Shown piece by piece: positions 7,293 through 14,589 of a stretch of 19,466 nucleotides of DNA. The stretch comes from RGIG8782 sp017475895 (lineage in GTDB: Bacteria > Pseudomonadota > Alphaproteobacteria > Rickettsiales > UBA1997), in contig CAMVHP010000014.1 of assembly GCA_947167315.1 (NCBI GenBank), forward strand, positions 1 through 19,466, written 5' to 3'. The notes under the pieces were generated by a model, which was not told the origin of the DNA, did no database searches, and was given only the letters and a program-made list of their open reading frames with translations. Each line of letters starts with the position of its first letter. Positions within the stretch are counted from its first letter, which is position 1. The translations under genes and the position numbers were made by a program.

Positions 7293-7342
7293 TATACTAT
7301 AAATTAGTCTAATATTCAAATTTATTCATAATTTATAGTATA
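7293..7342. repeat. 14-bp perfect inverted repeat upstream of XRE regulator
   Basis: The arms tatactataaatta (7293-7306) and taatttatagtata (7329-7342) are exact inverted copies separated by 22 bases. The dyad ends 35 bp before the XRE start codon. No T-run and no converging gene make a terminator unlikely; an operator bound by the adjacent regulator, or a structured leader element, is more likely. The centre is 105 bp from that of the 7192-7233 repeat. Confidence 0.5.
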
Positions 7343-7367
7343 TAAATTTTATTATAGATTATTAGCA

Positions 7368-7373
7368 TATAAT
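7368..7373 (+). promoter_or_regulatory. -10 box almost on the XRE start codon
   Basis: A perfect TATAAT ends four bases before the ATG at 7378. If it is used, transcription would begin at or next to the start codon, giving a leaderless or near-leaderless mRNA. No good -35 hexamer stands 16-18 bp upstream. Confidence 0.35.
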
Positions 7374-7377
7374 CTGT

Positions 7378-7704
7378 ATGAAAAACGAAGAACTACAGAA
7401 ATATATTGGTGAAAAAATAAGGGAAATCAGAAGAAATAAAAATATTTCCCAGCTAAATCTTGCTTTTTCAGTGGAAATGAGTATGAACACCATTTCCTAC
7501 ATCGAAAATGGTAAAATTTCACCGAAAATAGATACTTTAAATAAAATTGCAAATGAATTAGATGTTGACATTTGCGAGTTTTTCCCACATAAGGATAATG
7601 GCAATTATACAAGGGAGATGGAACAATTTATTGCTAAATTAAGTGCTTGTAGTAATAGTACTTTAGCAAAATGCAAGAGAATAATTGACATAATAACCGA
7701 ATAA
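7378..7704 (+). CDS. XRE-family helix-turn-helix regulator
   Basis: This small DNA-binding protein (108 residues) has a Cro/CI-type helix-turn-helix at residues 8-65: IGEKIREIRRNKNISQLNLA, then MNTISYIENGKISPKIDTLNKIANEL. The remaining 40 residues (Lys/Ala/Cys-containing, probably helical) may serve in dimerisation. No sensor or enzyme domain is fused. It lies divergent from tgt behind two inverted repeats, a layout usual for autoregulated genes. The ATG at 7378 leaves only four bases after a TATAAT box and has no Shine-Dalgarno; the helix-turn-helix position agrees with this start. The downstream acetyltransferase has its own promoter. The target genes cannot be named from the sequence; self-regulation and control of tgt are possible. 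Confidence 0.88.
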   Translation: MKNEELQKYIGEKIREIRRNKNISQLNLAFSVEMSMNTISYIENGKISPKIDTLNKIANELDVDICEFFPHKDNGNYTREMEQFIAKLSACSNSTLAKCKRIIDIITE

Positions 7705-7719
7705 TCGCAATAAAAAAAG

Positions 7720-7747
7720 TTGATAAATCATTTTTTAAAATTATAAT
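7720..7747 (+). promoter_or_regulatory. Sigma-70-like promoter for the GNAT/PBP1A genes
   Basis: TTGATA (7720-7725) and TATAAT (7742-7747) are separated by 16 bp, close to the housekeeping consensus. The predicted start is near 7754, leaving a leader of about 43 bases to the ATG at 7797. It would drive the acetyltransferase and the overlapping PBP1A gene. Confidence 0.6.
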
Positions 7748-7796
7748 GTAGGGAGTGAGTTATAATTAAAATTTTCGGAGTTTGGAAACACATACG

Positions 7797-8336
7797 ATGG
7801 AAGAAAAGGGATTAATATTTAAAACAGATAAGTACAAAATTAAACTGTTCACAATGGACAACTTTGAAGATTTTTGTGAAATAAATCAAGATCCGGTGGT
7901 GGCCAAGTATGTAAATCATAACAATGGTAAACCTAAAACCTTCAAAGAATGTGTGGATAAATATAACGATATAACATACGCACAAAATAGATATGGCTAT
8001 AGCTATTGGGCAATTTACAGCAGTAATGATGAATTCATGGGACAATGTGGAGCAATTAAGGGCTGGCTTGGAGAGATAAATTTTTGCTATGCCTTTCGCA
8101 AAAAATATTGGGGCAAAGGTGTAGGAACCGAAGTTTGTAATTTAGTTAAAAACTATTTATTTAATAATTTTAAAGATGTTGAACAATTGACGTGTAGCGC
8201 TTTTAGCGAAAATGTTGCATCTGTAAAACTGTTGAAAAAAATTGGTTTTTCTGTTGTTAATGTGGATATGGAATTTGATAAGGAACTACAATTTTTTAGA
8301 ATAACAAGAAAAGAAAATGAAGAAAAAAATATTTAA
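7797..8336 (+). CDS. GNAT family N-acetyltransferase (RimJ/RimL-like)
   Basis: This is a 179-residue acetyltransferase of the Acetyltransf_3 group, which transfers acetyl from acetyl-CoA to an amine; members include ribosomal-protein N-terminal and drug acetyltransferases. The acetyl-CoA-binding signature RKKYWGKGVGTE and the following NVASVKLLKKIGF helix-loop are clear, after an N-terminal domain with a DPVVAKYV segment. I chose the ATG at 7797, with a weak GGAA nine bases upstream and GGAG further up; an in-frame TTG at 7782 is possible and would add five residues. Its last 20 bp overlap the start of the PBP1A gene, so the two are likely translated together. The substrate is unknown. Confidence 0.85.
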   Translation: MEEKGLIFKTDKYKIKLFTMDNFEDFCEINQDPVVAKYVNHNNGKPKTFKECVDKYNDITYAQNRYGYSYWAIYSSNDEFMGQCGAIKGWLGEINFCYAFRKKYWGKGVGTEVCNLVKNYLFNNFKDVEQLTCSAFSENVASVKLLKKIGFSVVNVDMEFDKELQFFRITRKENEEKNI

Positions 8337-10941
8337 ATTTTTATTTCTGTCGGGGGTATTTTGTTTTATCGCCGGTGTTCTGGCTGTGTGCTGTATATTT
8401 ATGTACTACAGCATAAATTTACCGGAACATACGAATTTAGAAAACTATCAACCACCCATAACCAGTAGGCTATACAGTAGTGATGGTATTCTGTTGAAGG
8501 AATATGCTAATGAAAAAAGATTATTTACAGCAATTGAAAATATACCGGAGATTGTGAAGGTTGCTTTCATATCCGCCGAGGACAGAAATTTTTACACCAA
8601 TAAAGGAATAGATTTAGAGGCTCTATTTTCGGCTGTTGCCTACAATGCTGTGGCTTACTTTAGACATGGACAATTTAGGGGAGGTTCCACCATTACACAA
8701 CAGGTGGTCAAAAACATGATTTTGACAAATGAAAGAACTTTGGAAAGAAAAATCAAAGAGGCTATACTTGCCTATAGAATTACAAAAGATTTTAAAAAAG
8801 ATAAGATTTTAGAACTATATTTAAATCACATATACCTTGGAAATAACTCCTATGGTGCTGCTTCCGCGATGTTATCATATTTTAACAAATCACTTAACGA
8901 TGTAACCATTGCTGAAGCAGCTATGTTGGCGGCACTGCCAAAAGCCCCAGGAAAATTAAATCCAATTGTAAATTATAGTGGTTCTTTAACCAGAAGAAAC
9001 TGGGTTTTGGATAGGATGTACAAAAACGGCTACATAACAGCTAAAGAATTGGCTGAGGCAAAGGCTGAACCAGTGAATGTTGTTAGAAAAGAAAAAGATA
9101 AAAAATTCAACTATGGTGCTTTTGTTGAAGAGGTTAGAAAAAGCTTGTCAACAACGTATAGCGAGGAAACGTTGATGAAGGACGGATTGGTTGTTTCCAC
9201 TACACTAAATCCAAGTATACAAAAATCTTTGGATAAAGCATTAAAAAACGGACTAGAATCCTATGACAAAAGACATGGCTATAGAGGTTCATTGGGTAAT
9301 ATATTAAATGATAATTTTGATGAAAATTGGGCCAGTGAATTGAAAAATTTTGAGATAAAAGAATACTATAGAGATAATTGGCAAAGAGCCGTTGTTCTTC
9401 AAATGGATGTTGAGGGTGAAAAAATAGTAATTGGTCTACTGCAAAATGCAAAAACAAATAATTATACCTTTGATGAATTGGTGGAAATTGAAGGAATAGA
9501 AGCAAAGAAAAGTTATATTTTATTGAATAATGTTAAATGGGCAGTTGATCCACATTTTCTAAATATGAAAACGTTTGATGAAAACGGTGAACAGGTTAAG
9601 GTTGAATATAAGGTTGAGACCGTCAATGATTTGAATCTAAAGGTTGGAGACGTAATATTTGTTGAAAACACAATAAAAAGTGGATATTTACTAAAGCAAA
9701 CACCTATTGTTAATGGTGGGGCGGTTGCTATGGATCCACACACCGGAAGAATTCTTGGTATGGTGGGCGGTTATATGGATTCTGAAATTACCTTCAACAG
9801 AGCAACACAGGCAAAACGACAGCCGGGATCATCTATAAAACCTTTTGTATACTTATCTGCCTTTGAAAATGGTTATTCACCAGCAGATACTATAATGGAT
9901 GAAGAAATTGTACTACCTCAGGGTTTTGATATGCCAAACTATAGACCAAAAAACTTTTCAAACAAGTATCATGGACTTGTAACATTGAGAACAGCGTTAC
10001 AAAACTCCTACAATGTTTCAACCGTTAGATTAGCAAGTCAGCTGGGTTTAGGAAAAGTTGCTGAAGTTGTCAGAAGATTTGAAATTAATAAGAGACCAAA
10101 AAGAGTTTATTCTGTAGTTTTGGGATCTGTAGAATCGCATTTGATAAATATAGTTAAAGCCTACTCAATGATTGTAAATGGTGGTAAATATATTGACATT
10201 GAGACGGTTGAAAAAATACAGGATAAGAATGGTATGACAATCTTTAAGAGAGATGGTAGAACTTGTAGTAAATGTAATGTCTATGAAGAAAATATTGATG
10301 AAGTGGAGGTTCCATTTCTGGAGGATAATAGAAAAGAGATAACGGATTCCGCCAGTGCTTATCAAATAACATCAATTTTAGAAGGTGTTGTAAAATACGG
10401 AACAGCTTGGAGAGCAAGAAGTATAGGAAAAATTATAGGTGGTAAAACCGGAACAAGTAGTGACTTTAAGGATGCATGGTTTATAGGTTTTTCACCGGAT
10501 ATAGTGGTGGGTGTATATGTGGGTTTTGATGACAATAGAAGTTTGGGTGAAAATGAAACCGGATCAAGAGCGGCGTTGCCAATATTTGTTGAGGCTATGA
10601 AAGATATTTTAAAAGACGAACCGTCAATACCATTTAGAGTTCCGGCAGGTATAACACTAAAAAGAATAGATGCCAGCACTGGTCAATCCCCCACTCTGAT
10701 ATCACAGGAGCAAAACATAATAATGGAGGCATTTAAGGTTAATCAATCAAATATTTTCAAGGAAAAAAGTGAAGAGGTTGAAGAAATTGGCGACATTGGT
10801 GATGCTAACAATAATGTTACGAACGGTAAAAATATTGACAATAACAACAGTAATGATAGTGAATTTAATGATGTAAAGATTGATTTTAACGACAATCAGA
10901 ATAATAATAGTAATGAAGGTTTTAACGATTTAATTTTTTAA
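8317..10941 (+). CDS. mrcA: Penicillin-binding protein 1A (bifunctional)
   Basis: This 874-residue bifunctional peptidoglycan synthase is anchored by one N-terminal membrane helix (about residues 9-31) with the rest in the periplasm. The glycosyltransferase (GT51) domain shows Glu88 in SAEDRNFY and GGSTITQQ (122-129). An OB-like insert typical of PBP1A follows at about 315-455. The transpeptidase has the SxxK serine Ser505 (S505-S-I-K508), SYN at 564-566 and KTG at 710-712. The tail beyond about residue 828 is low-complexity Asn/Asp/Ser. The ATG overlaps the acetyltransferase by 20 bp and has a purine-rich but non-canonical stretch ahead. ruvC starts one base after its stop. The PBP1A assignment over PBP1B/C rests on the insert and motif spacing; mrcA is also called ponA. 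Confidence 0.94.
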   Translation: MKKKIFKFLFLSGVFCFIAGVLAVCCIFMYYSINLPEHTNLENYQPPITSRLYSSDGILLKEYANEKRLFTAIENIPEIVKVAFISAEDRNFYTNKGIDLEALFSAVAYNAVAYFRHGQFRGGSTITQQVVKNMILTNERTLERKIKEAILAYRITKDFKKDKILELYLNHIYLGNNSYGAASAMLSYFNKSLNDVTIAEAAMLAALPKAPGKLNPIVNYSGSLTRRNWVLDRMYKNGYITAKELAEAKAEPVNVVRKEKDKKFNYGAFVEEVRKSLSTTYSEETLMKDGLVVSTTLNPSIQKSLDKALKNGLESYDKRHGYRGSLGNILNDNFDENWASELKNFEIKEYYRDNWQRAVVLQMDVEGEKIVIGLLQNAKTNNYTFDELVEIEGIEAKKSYILLNNVKWAVDPHFLNMKTFDENGEQVKVEYKVETVNDLNLKVGDVIFVENTIKSGYLLKQTPIVNGGAVAMDPHTGRILGMVGGYMDSEITFNRATQAKRQPGSSIKPFVYLSAFENGYSPADTIMDEEIVLPQGFDMPNYRPKNFSNKYHGLVTLRTALQNSYNVSTVRLASQLGLGKVAEVVRRFEINKRPKRVYSVVLGSVESHLINIVKAYSMIVNGGKYIDIETVEKIQDKNGMTIFKRDGRTCSKCNVYEENIDEVEVPFLEDNRKEITDSASAYQITSILEGVVKYGTAWRARSIGKIIGGKTGTSSDFKDAWFIGFSPDIVVGVYVGFDDNRSLGENETGSRAALPIFVEAMKDILKDEPSIPFRVPAGITLKRIDASTGQSPTLISQEQNIIMEAFKVNQSNIFKEKSEEVEEIGDIGDANNNVTNGKNIDNNNSNDSEFNDVKIDFNDNQNNNSNEGFNDLIF

Positions 10942-10942
10942 T

Positions 10943-11422
10943 ATGTTAGTATTAGGTGTGGATCCAGGGCTTATAAAAACAGGTTATGGTGTAATTAGTT
11001 TAAAAAATAACAACATTTCATACATAACGAGTGGAACGATTTTTACTGACACAAGTTTGCCCATTGAAAATAGATTAAAAAATATTTATGTGAATATTAA
11101 TAATCTGATAGAAACCTATAGACCAGATTTTTTTTCCATCGAAGAAACTTTTGTAAATAACAATCCCACCACCTCGTTAAAATTGGGGCAAGCTAGAGGT
11201 GTAGCTATATTGTGTGCTGGCGTGAACAATATTCCTGTTTTTGAATACAAACCAAATACTATTAAAAAAAGTGTTACGGGAGTCGGTAAAGCTACAAAAG
11301 ACCAAATTGGTATGATGATAAAATGTTTGCTTCCGTCGGTTAATTTGAAGACGGAAGACGAAGCGGATGCTTTGGCAATTGCCATCTGTCACGCCAATAG
11401 CTATAATCCTAGATTTGTATAA
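10943..11422 (+). CDS. ruvC: Holliday junction resolvase RuvC
   Basis: RuvC is the dimeric endonuclease that cuts Holliday junctions after RuvAB branch migration. The 159 residues keep the RNase H-like fold motifs: Asp7 in GVDPGL, Glu67 in FFSIEETF, the LGQARGVAI helix (about 81-89), and Asp139 and Asp142 in EDEADALAIAICH. The start is one base past the PBP1A stop and lacks a Shine-Dalgarno, so translation probably depends on coupling. ruvA and ruvB, often adjacent, are absent from this window. The 140 bp after it hold direct repeats and a promoter-like sequence for the next gene. Confidence 0.95.
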   Translation: MLVLGVDPGLIKTGYGVISLKNNNISYITSGTIFTDTSLPIENRLKNIYVNINNLIETYRPDFFSIEETFVNNNPTTSLKLGQARGVAILCAGVNNIPVFEYKPNTIKKSVTGVGKATKDQIGMMIKCLLPSVNLKTEDEADALAIAICHANSYNPRFV

Positions 11423-11443
11423 TAGATTATCATAATGACAACT

Positions 11444-11458
11444 TTACTTTTAACAATT
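11444..11458 (+). repeat. 15-bp direct repeat, copy 1
   Basis: The sequence ttacttttaacaatt recurs exactly at 11494-11508, start-to-start distance 50 bp. Both copies are upstream of the carboxyltransferase gene. The first copy runs into a 10-bp palindrome, aacaattgtt (11452-11461). A pair of regulator binding sites on one DNA face is possible. Confidence 0.5.
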
Positions 11459-11493
11459 GTTGTTTTTGGTTATAAATATATATCCTTTGCTGA

Positions 11494-11508
11494 TTACTTT
11501 TAACAATT
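11494..11508 (+). repeat. 15-bp direct repeat, copy 2
   Basis: Exact copy of 11444-11458. It ends three bases before the candidate -35 box at 11512, a position suited to an activator site. Confidence 0.5.
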
Positions 11509-11511
11509 TTA

Positions 11512-11539
11512 TTGAAAATAATAAATTAAAATTTAATAT
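11512..11539 (+). promoter_or_regulatory. Candidate promoter of the carboxyltransferase gene
   Basis: TTGAAA (11512-11517) and TAATAT (11534-11539) stand 16 bp apart. The predicted start near 11546 leaves a leader of under 20 bases to the ATG at 11563. The surrounding sequence is nearly all A/T, so chance matches are likely. Confidence 0.35.
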
Positions 11540-11562
11540 TAAAAAGAATTATATTTATCAGA

Positions 11563-13095
11563 ATGTATTATATGAAAAAGTATAGTGAACTAGCAGAAAA
11601 AAAAGAACAATCATTGTTGGGCGGTGGAATAGAAAAAATATCAAAACAGCATCAACAGGGAAAATTAACCGCCAGAGAAAGAATAGAAGTTTTGTTGGAT
11701 CCGGATTCGTTTGAAGAATATGGTGTTTACGTGGAACACAGGTGTACAGACTTTGGTATGGAGAATAAAAAATTTAGTGGTGATGGTGTAATAACTGGAT
11801 CTGGTACAATAAATGGTCGTTTGGTGTTTGTTTATGCACAGGATTTTACGGTGATCGGAGGATCGCTTGGACAGGCACAGGCACTTAAAATCGAAAGAGT
11901 TATAAACATAGCTTTAAAAGCTAAAGTTCCAGTTGTTGGTATAATAGATTCTGGAGGTGCTAGAATTCAGGAGGGTGTAGATGCTCTGGGTGGTTATGGA
12001 AAAATATTTCAACGAATTGTTGATGCGTCCGGAGTTATTCCACAGATATCTTTGATAATGGGACCCTGTGCTGGTGGTGCTGTGTATGCTCCGGCATTGA
12101 CTGATTTTATTTTTATGACGGAAAATAATGGCTATATGTTTTTGACCGGTCCGGATGTTGTAAAAACCGTAACTCATGAAGAGATAACAAAAGAAGATTT
12201 AGGTGGAGCAAGTGTTCATGGTCCGATAAGTGGTGTTGCTGATGAAGTTTTTCAAAATGATATAGAACTACTGCTACATACCAGAAGATTATTTGACTTT
12301 CTGCCGTCTAACTTTCTGGATAAGGTGCCTGAAATAGAAACCACTGACCAATCGGACAGAATAGATGTATCTTTAAATACACTGGTACCAGAAAATTCAA
12401 ATCAGGCCTACGATATGAAGGAGTTAATTTATAAAATTATCGATGAAGGTAACTTTTTTGAGTTAAAGCCTGATTATGCAAAAAATATAATAACTGGTTT
12501 TGCTAGAATGGAGGGAGGAACCGTTGGTATCGTAGCAAATCAGCCACTGGAACTGGCGGGTTGCTTGGACATAAACGCCTCTAGAAAGGCAGCTAGATTT
12601 ATAAGATTTTGTGATGCTTTTAACATACCGCTTATAACACTGGTTGATGTACCTGGTTTTCTACCGGGTAAGGATCAGGAACACGGCGGAATTATTTCGC
12701 ATGGTGCAAAGTTGTTGTATGCTTATGCGGAATCATCAGTGCCAAAAATAAGTGTTATCATAAGAAAAGCTTATGGAGGTGCTTATATAGTTATGAATTC
12801 AAGACATCTTAGAGGTGATTTGAATTATGCTTGGGAAACGGCGGAGATCGCTGTTATGGGTGCTGAGGGAGCAGTAAACATAATGTATAGAGATTTAACT
12901 CCGGAGCAGAGGGAGGAAAAAATTAGAGAATATAAAAATAAATTTTCCACCCCGTTTTTTGCAGCCTCCAGAGGCTATATAGATGAGGTTATAAAACCAC
13001 AGACTACACGAAAAAGGATATGTGACGGTTTAAGGTTTTTAAAAAATAAGGATGTAAAAACACCCCGTAAAAAACATGATAATTTACCAATGTAG
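11563..13095 (+). CDS. pccB: Propionyl-/methylmalonyl-CoA carboxyltransferase beta subunit
   Basis: This is the carboxyltransferase subunit of a biotin-dependent acyl-CoA carboxylase or decarboxylase. The 510 residues match PccB throughout: GKLTARERIEVLLD near the N-terminus, IDSGGARIQEGVDAL (about 128-142), MGPCAGGAVYAPAL (about 166-179), NQPLELAGCLDINASRKAARF (about 326-346, second oxyanion region), VDVPGFLPG (361-369), RKAYGGAYIVM (401-411) and the closing TPRKKHDNLPM. PccB converts propionyl-CoA to methylmalonyl-CoA; the close relative MmdA runs the reverse step in sodium-pumping decarboxylases, which is plausible in an anaerobe. The biotin carboxylase or other subunits are not in the window. 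The ATG at 11572 is an alternative start; neither has a Shine-Dalgarno. Confidence 0.88.
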   Translation: MYYMKKYSELAEKKEQSLLGGGIEKISKQHQQGKLTARERIEVLLDPDSFEEYGVYVEHRCTDFGMENKKFSGDGVITGSGTINGRLVFVYAQDFTVIGGSLGQAQALKIERVINIALKAKVPVVGIIDSGGARIQEGVDALGGYGKIFQRIVDASGVIPQISLIMGPCAGGAVYAPALTDFIFMTENNGYMFLTGPDVVKTVTHEEITKEDLGGASVHGPISGVADEVFQNDIELLLHTRRLFDFLPSNFLDKVPEIETTDQSDRIDVSLNTLVPENSNQAYDMKELIYKIIDEGNFFELKPDYAKNIITGFARMEGGTVGIVANQPLELAGCLDINASRKAARFIRFCDAFNIPLITLVDVPGFLPGKDQEHGGIISHGAKLLYAYAESSVPKISVIIRKAYGGAYIVMNSRHLRGDLNYAWETAEIAVMGAEGAVNIMYRDLTPEQREEKIREYKNKFSTPFFAASRGYIDEVIKPQTTRKRICDGLRFLKNKDVKTPRKKHDNLPM

Positions 13096-13103
13096 TTTAT
13101 TAT

Positions 13104-13562
13104 ATGACAGGTTTTTTTATAGGTCTATTTAAAGTTATGAGGTATATTTTAAAAATATTATATTTTGTATCATTTATTTTTATGGTTAATTTTGTTGTCA
13201 ATTTTTGTAAAAAATTAAGATTAAATGGTTCCAAAAAACAAAACAATAGCGAGAAAATAATGTATTTGGATATGATATCCTATGAAAATTTCAAGAAGCT
13301 AAGTCCAAATAAATATTTACTTTATTTGATTTATTCCCTTAAGGTTTTTGTGGTTATATTGTTTTTACCACTAATACTGGTTTTTATGTTGTTTGATAAT
13401 AAGGTATTTTTGAGAATTTTTAAACAGGTGGTTGTTATATTGTATTTTATTTTTATGTGTGTGTTTATGTTTACACTTTTTTCGCAAAATAGAACAATTA
13501 TTTCCGATAGTCAGGTTGTTATTGATATTCCAATAAATAAAAATAAAATAAAAAATTTCTAA
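13104..13562 (+). CDS. Unknown small membrane protein (152 aa)
   Basis: I do not recognise this protein. It has a probable membrane helix at about residues 5-34, a short Lys-rich loop with MYLDMISYENF (about 53-63), two further helices at about 71-97 and 105-126, and a 25-residue polar tail ending in INKNKIKNF. It lacks the features of OadG-like decarboxylase subunits that one might expect beside a carboxyltransferase. It begins eight bases after the pccB stop, and its TAA shares one base with the xerD ATG, so it lies in an operon with both. No Shine-Dalgarno is seen. Its function cannot be inferred; the tight coupling to xerD argues that it is a genuine gene. Confidence 0.7.
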   Translation: MTGFFIGLFKVMRYILKILYFVSFIFMVNFVVNFCKKLRLNGSKKQNNSEKIMYLDMISYENFKKLSPNKYLLYLIYSLKVFVVILFLPLILVFMLFDNKVFLRIFKQVVVILYFIFMCVFMFTLFSQNRTIISDSQVVIDIPINKNKIKNF

Positions 13563-14557
13563 TGTGGGAACAGGTTGAACAGTTTATAAATTCAATAATT
13601 TCTACGGAAGGATTGTCAACCAATACCGTTTTGTCCTACAAAAACGACTTAAAAACTTTTGTAAATTTTTTTAAAGATGGCGATGTTTTAAACATAACAA
13701 GAGAGGATTTAGAAAAATATGTTGCTTTTTTATCGTCAAAATATTCCAACAGAACGATCGATAGAAACATATCAACAATTAAACATTTTTTTGACTTTTT
13801 ACAGTTGGAAAAGGTCGTTGTAAAAAATCCAAGTACGCTTTTAGAACACAGAAAACCAGAACATTATTTGCCAAATTTTTTGAGTGAAGATGAAATCAAA
13901 GAATTATTAGATAAAGCAAAGGAAGATAAAAGTGATTTTGGTGTACAATTTTACTGTATGTTGGAATTGCTGTATGCCACAGGTATACGAGTTTCAGAAC
14001 TGGTTAGTGTGAAACTTTCAAGCATAGAAAAGCAATTTAATTTAAAGAACGATTCCTACAAAATAAAAAACATAATTAAGATTGTTGGTAAAGGTGGAAA
14101 GGAAAGAATTATTCCGATGAATGATGTTGCTGTAAAAGCATTGGAGAAGTACTTGACTTTAAGGGATAAAATCCTAGGTCAAAATCACTCTGATTATATT
14201 TTTACTAACATAGTACCATTTAGCAGAACAAAAACGGGAGTTATTTGCAGAAAAATATTGAAAAATGCCACCGACGGACATGTTGCTAGGCAGGTTTTTG
14301 CTAGAAAATTAAAGGAACTCGCCATCTCAATCGGTGTAAATCCTGAAAAAATATCACCACACGCCATAAGACATTCAGTGGCTACGCATCTATTAAACCA
14401 TGGTGCTGATCTAAGAATTATACAGGAGATATTGGGACATGCTGACATATCAACAACACAAATATACACACACCTGAAGGATGATGTAGTTAAAAAAACC
14501 ATACAAAATCATCATCCTTTATCAAAAGTAACAAAAAAATTAATAGATAAGTTGTAG
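13562..14557 (+). CDS. xerD: Tyrosine recombinase XerD-like
   Basis: This site-specific recombinase resolves chromosome dimers at dif with its partner XerC under FtsK control. The 331 residues comprise an N-terminal SAM-like DNA-binding domain (about 1-95) and a catalytic domain with all six key residues: Arg143 in ATGIRVSEL, Lys177 in VGKGGKER, His267 and Arg270 in SPHAIRHSVATHLL, His293 in LGHADISTTQ and nucleophile Tyr302 in IYTH. It is some 30 residues longer than the E. coli protein, with extra segments near 155-168 and 215-243; the latter resembles the longer alphaproteobacterial form. XerC cannot be fully excluded. It is not flanked by phage genes, so a prophage integrase is unlikely. 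The ATG overlaps the previous stop, and it converges on ftsK. Confidence 0.9.
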   Translation: MWEQVEQFINSIISTEGLSTNTVLSYKNDLKTFVNFFKDGDVLNITREDLEKYVAFLSSKYSNRTIDRNISTIKHFFDFLQLEKVVVKNPSTLLEHRKPEHYLPNFLSEDEIKELLDKAKEDKSDFGVQFYCMLELLYATGIRVSELVSVKLSSIEKQFNLKNDSYKIKNIIKIVGKGGKERIIPMNDVAVKALEKYLTLRDKILGQNHSDYIFTNIVPFSRTKTGVICRKILKNATDGHVARQVFARKLKELAISIGVNPEKISPHAIRHSVATHLLNHGADLRIIQEILGHADISTTQIYTHLKDDVVKKTIQNHHPLSKVTKKLIDKL

Positions 14558-14562
14558 ATAAC

Positions 14563-14589
14563 GGTTAATTGACGGTTATTCAATTAATT
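14563..14589. terminator. Candidate hairpin terminator between xerD and ftsK
   Basis: TTAATTGA (14565-14572) and TCAATTAA (14580-14587) form a perfect 8-bp stem with a 7-base loop, extended by two G-T pairs on the plus strand. The hairpin spans the ftsK stop codon between two converging genes and is followed on the plus strand by tctttt. The stem is AT-rich, so its strength is doubtful. Confidence 0.35.

Noticed and set aside
7293..7342. The 14-bp inverted repeat as a transcription terminator
   Set aside because: No upstream plus-strand gene ends here, the stem is nearly all A/T, and no T-run follows.
13562..14557. A phage or integron integrase
   Set aside because: All motifs and the length fit housekeeping XerD, there are no phage genes, att-like repeats or tRNA next to it, and it is in an operon with cellular genes.
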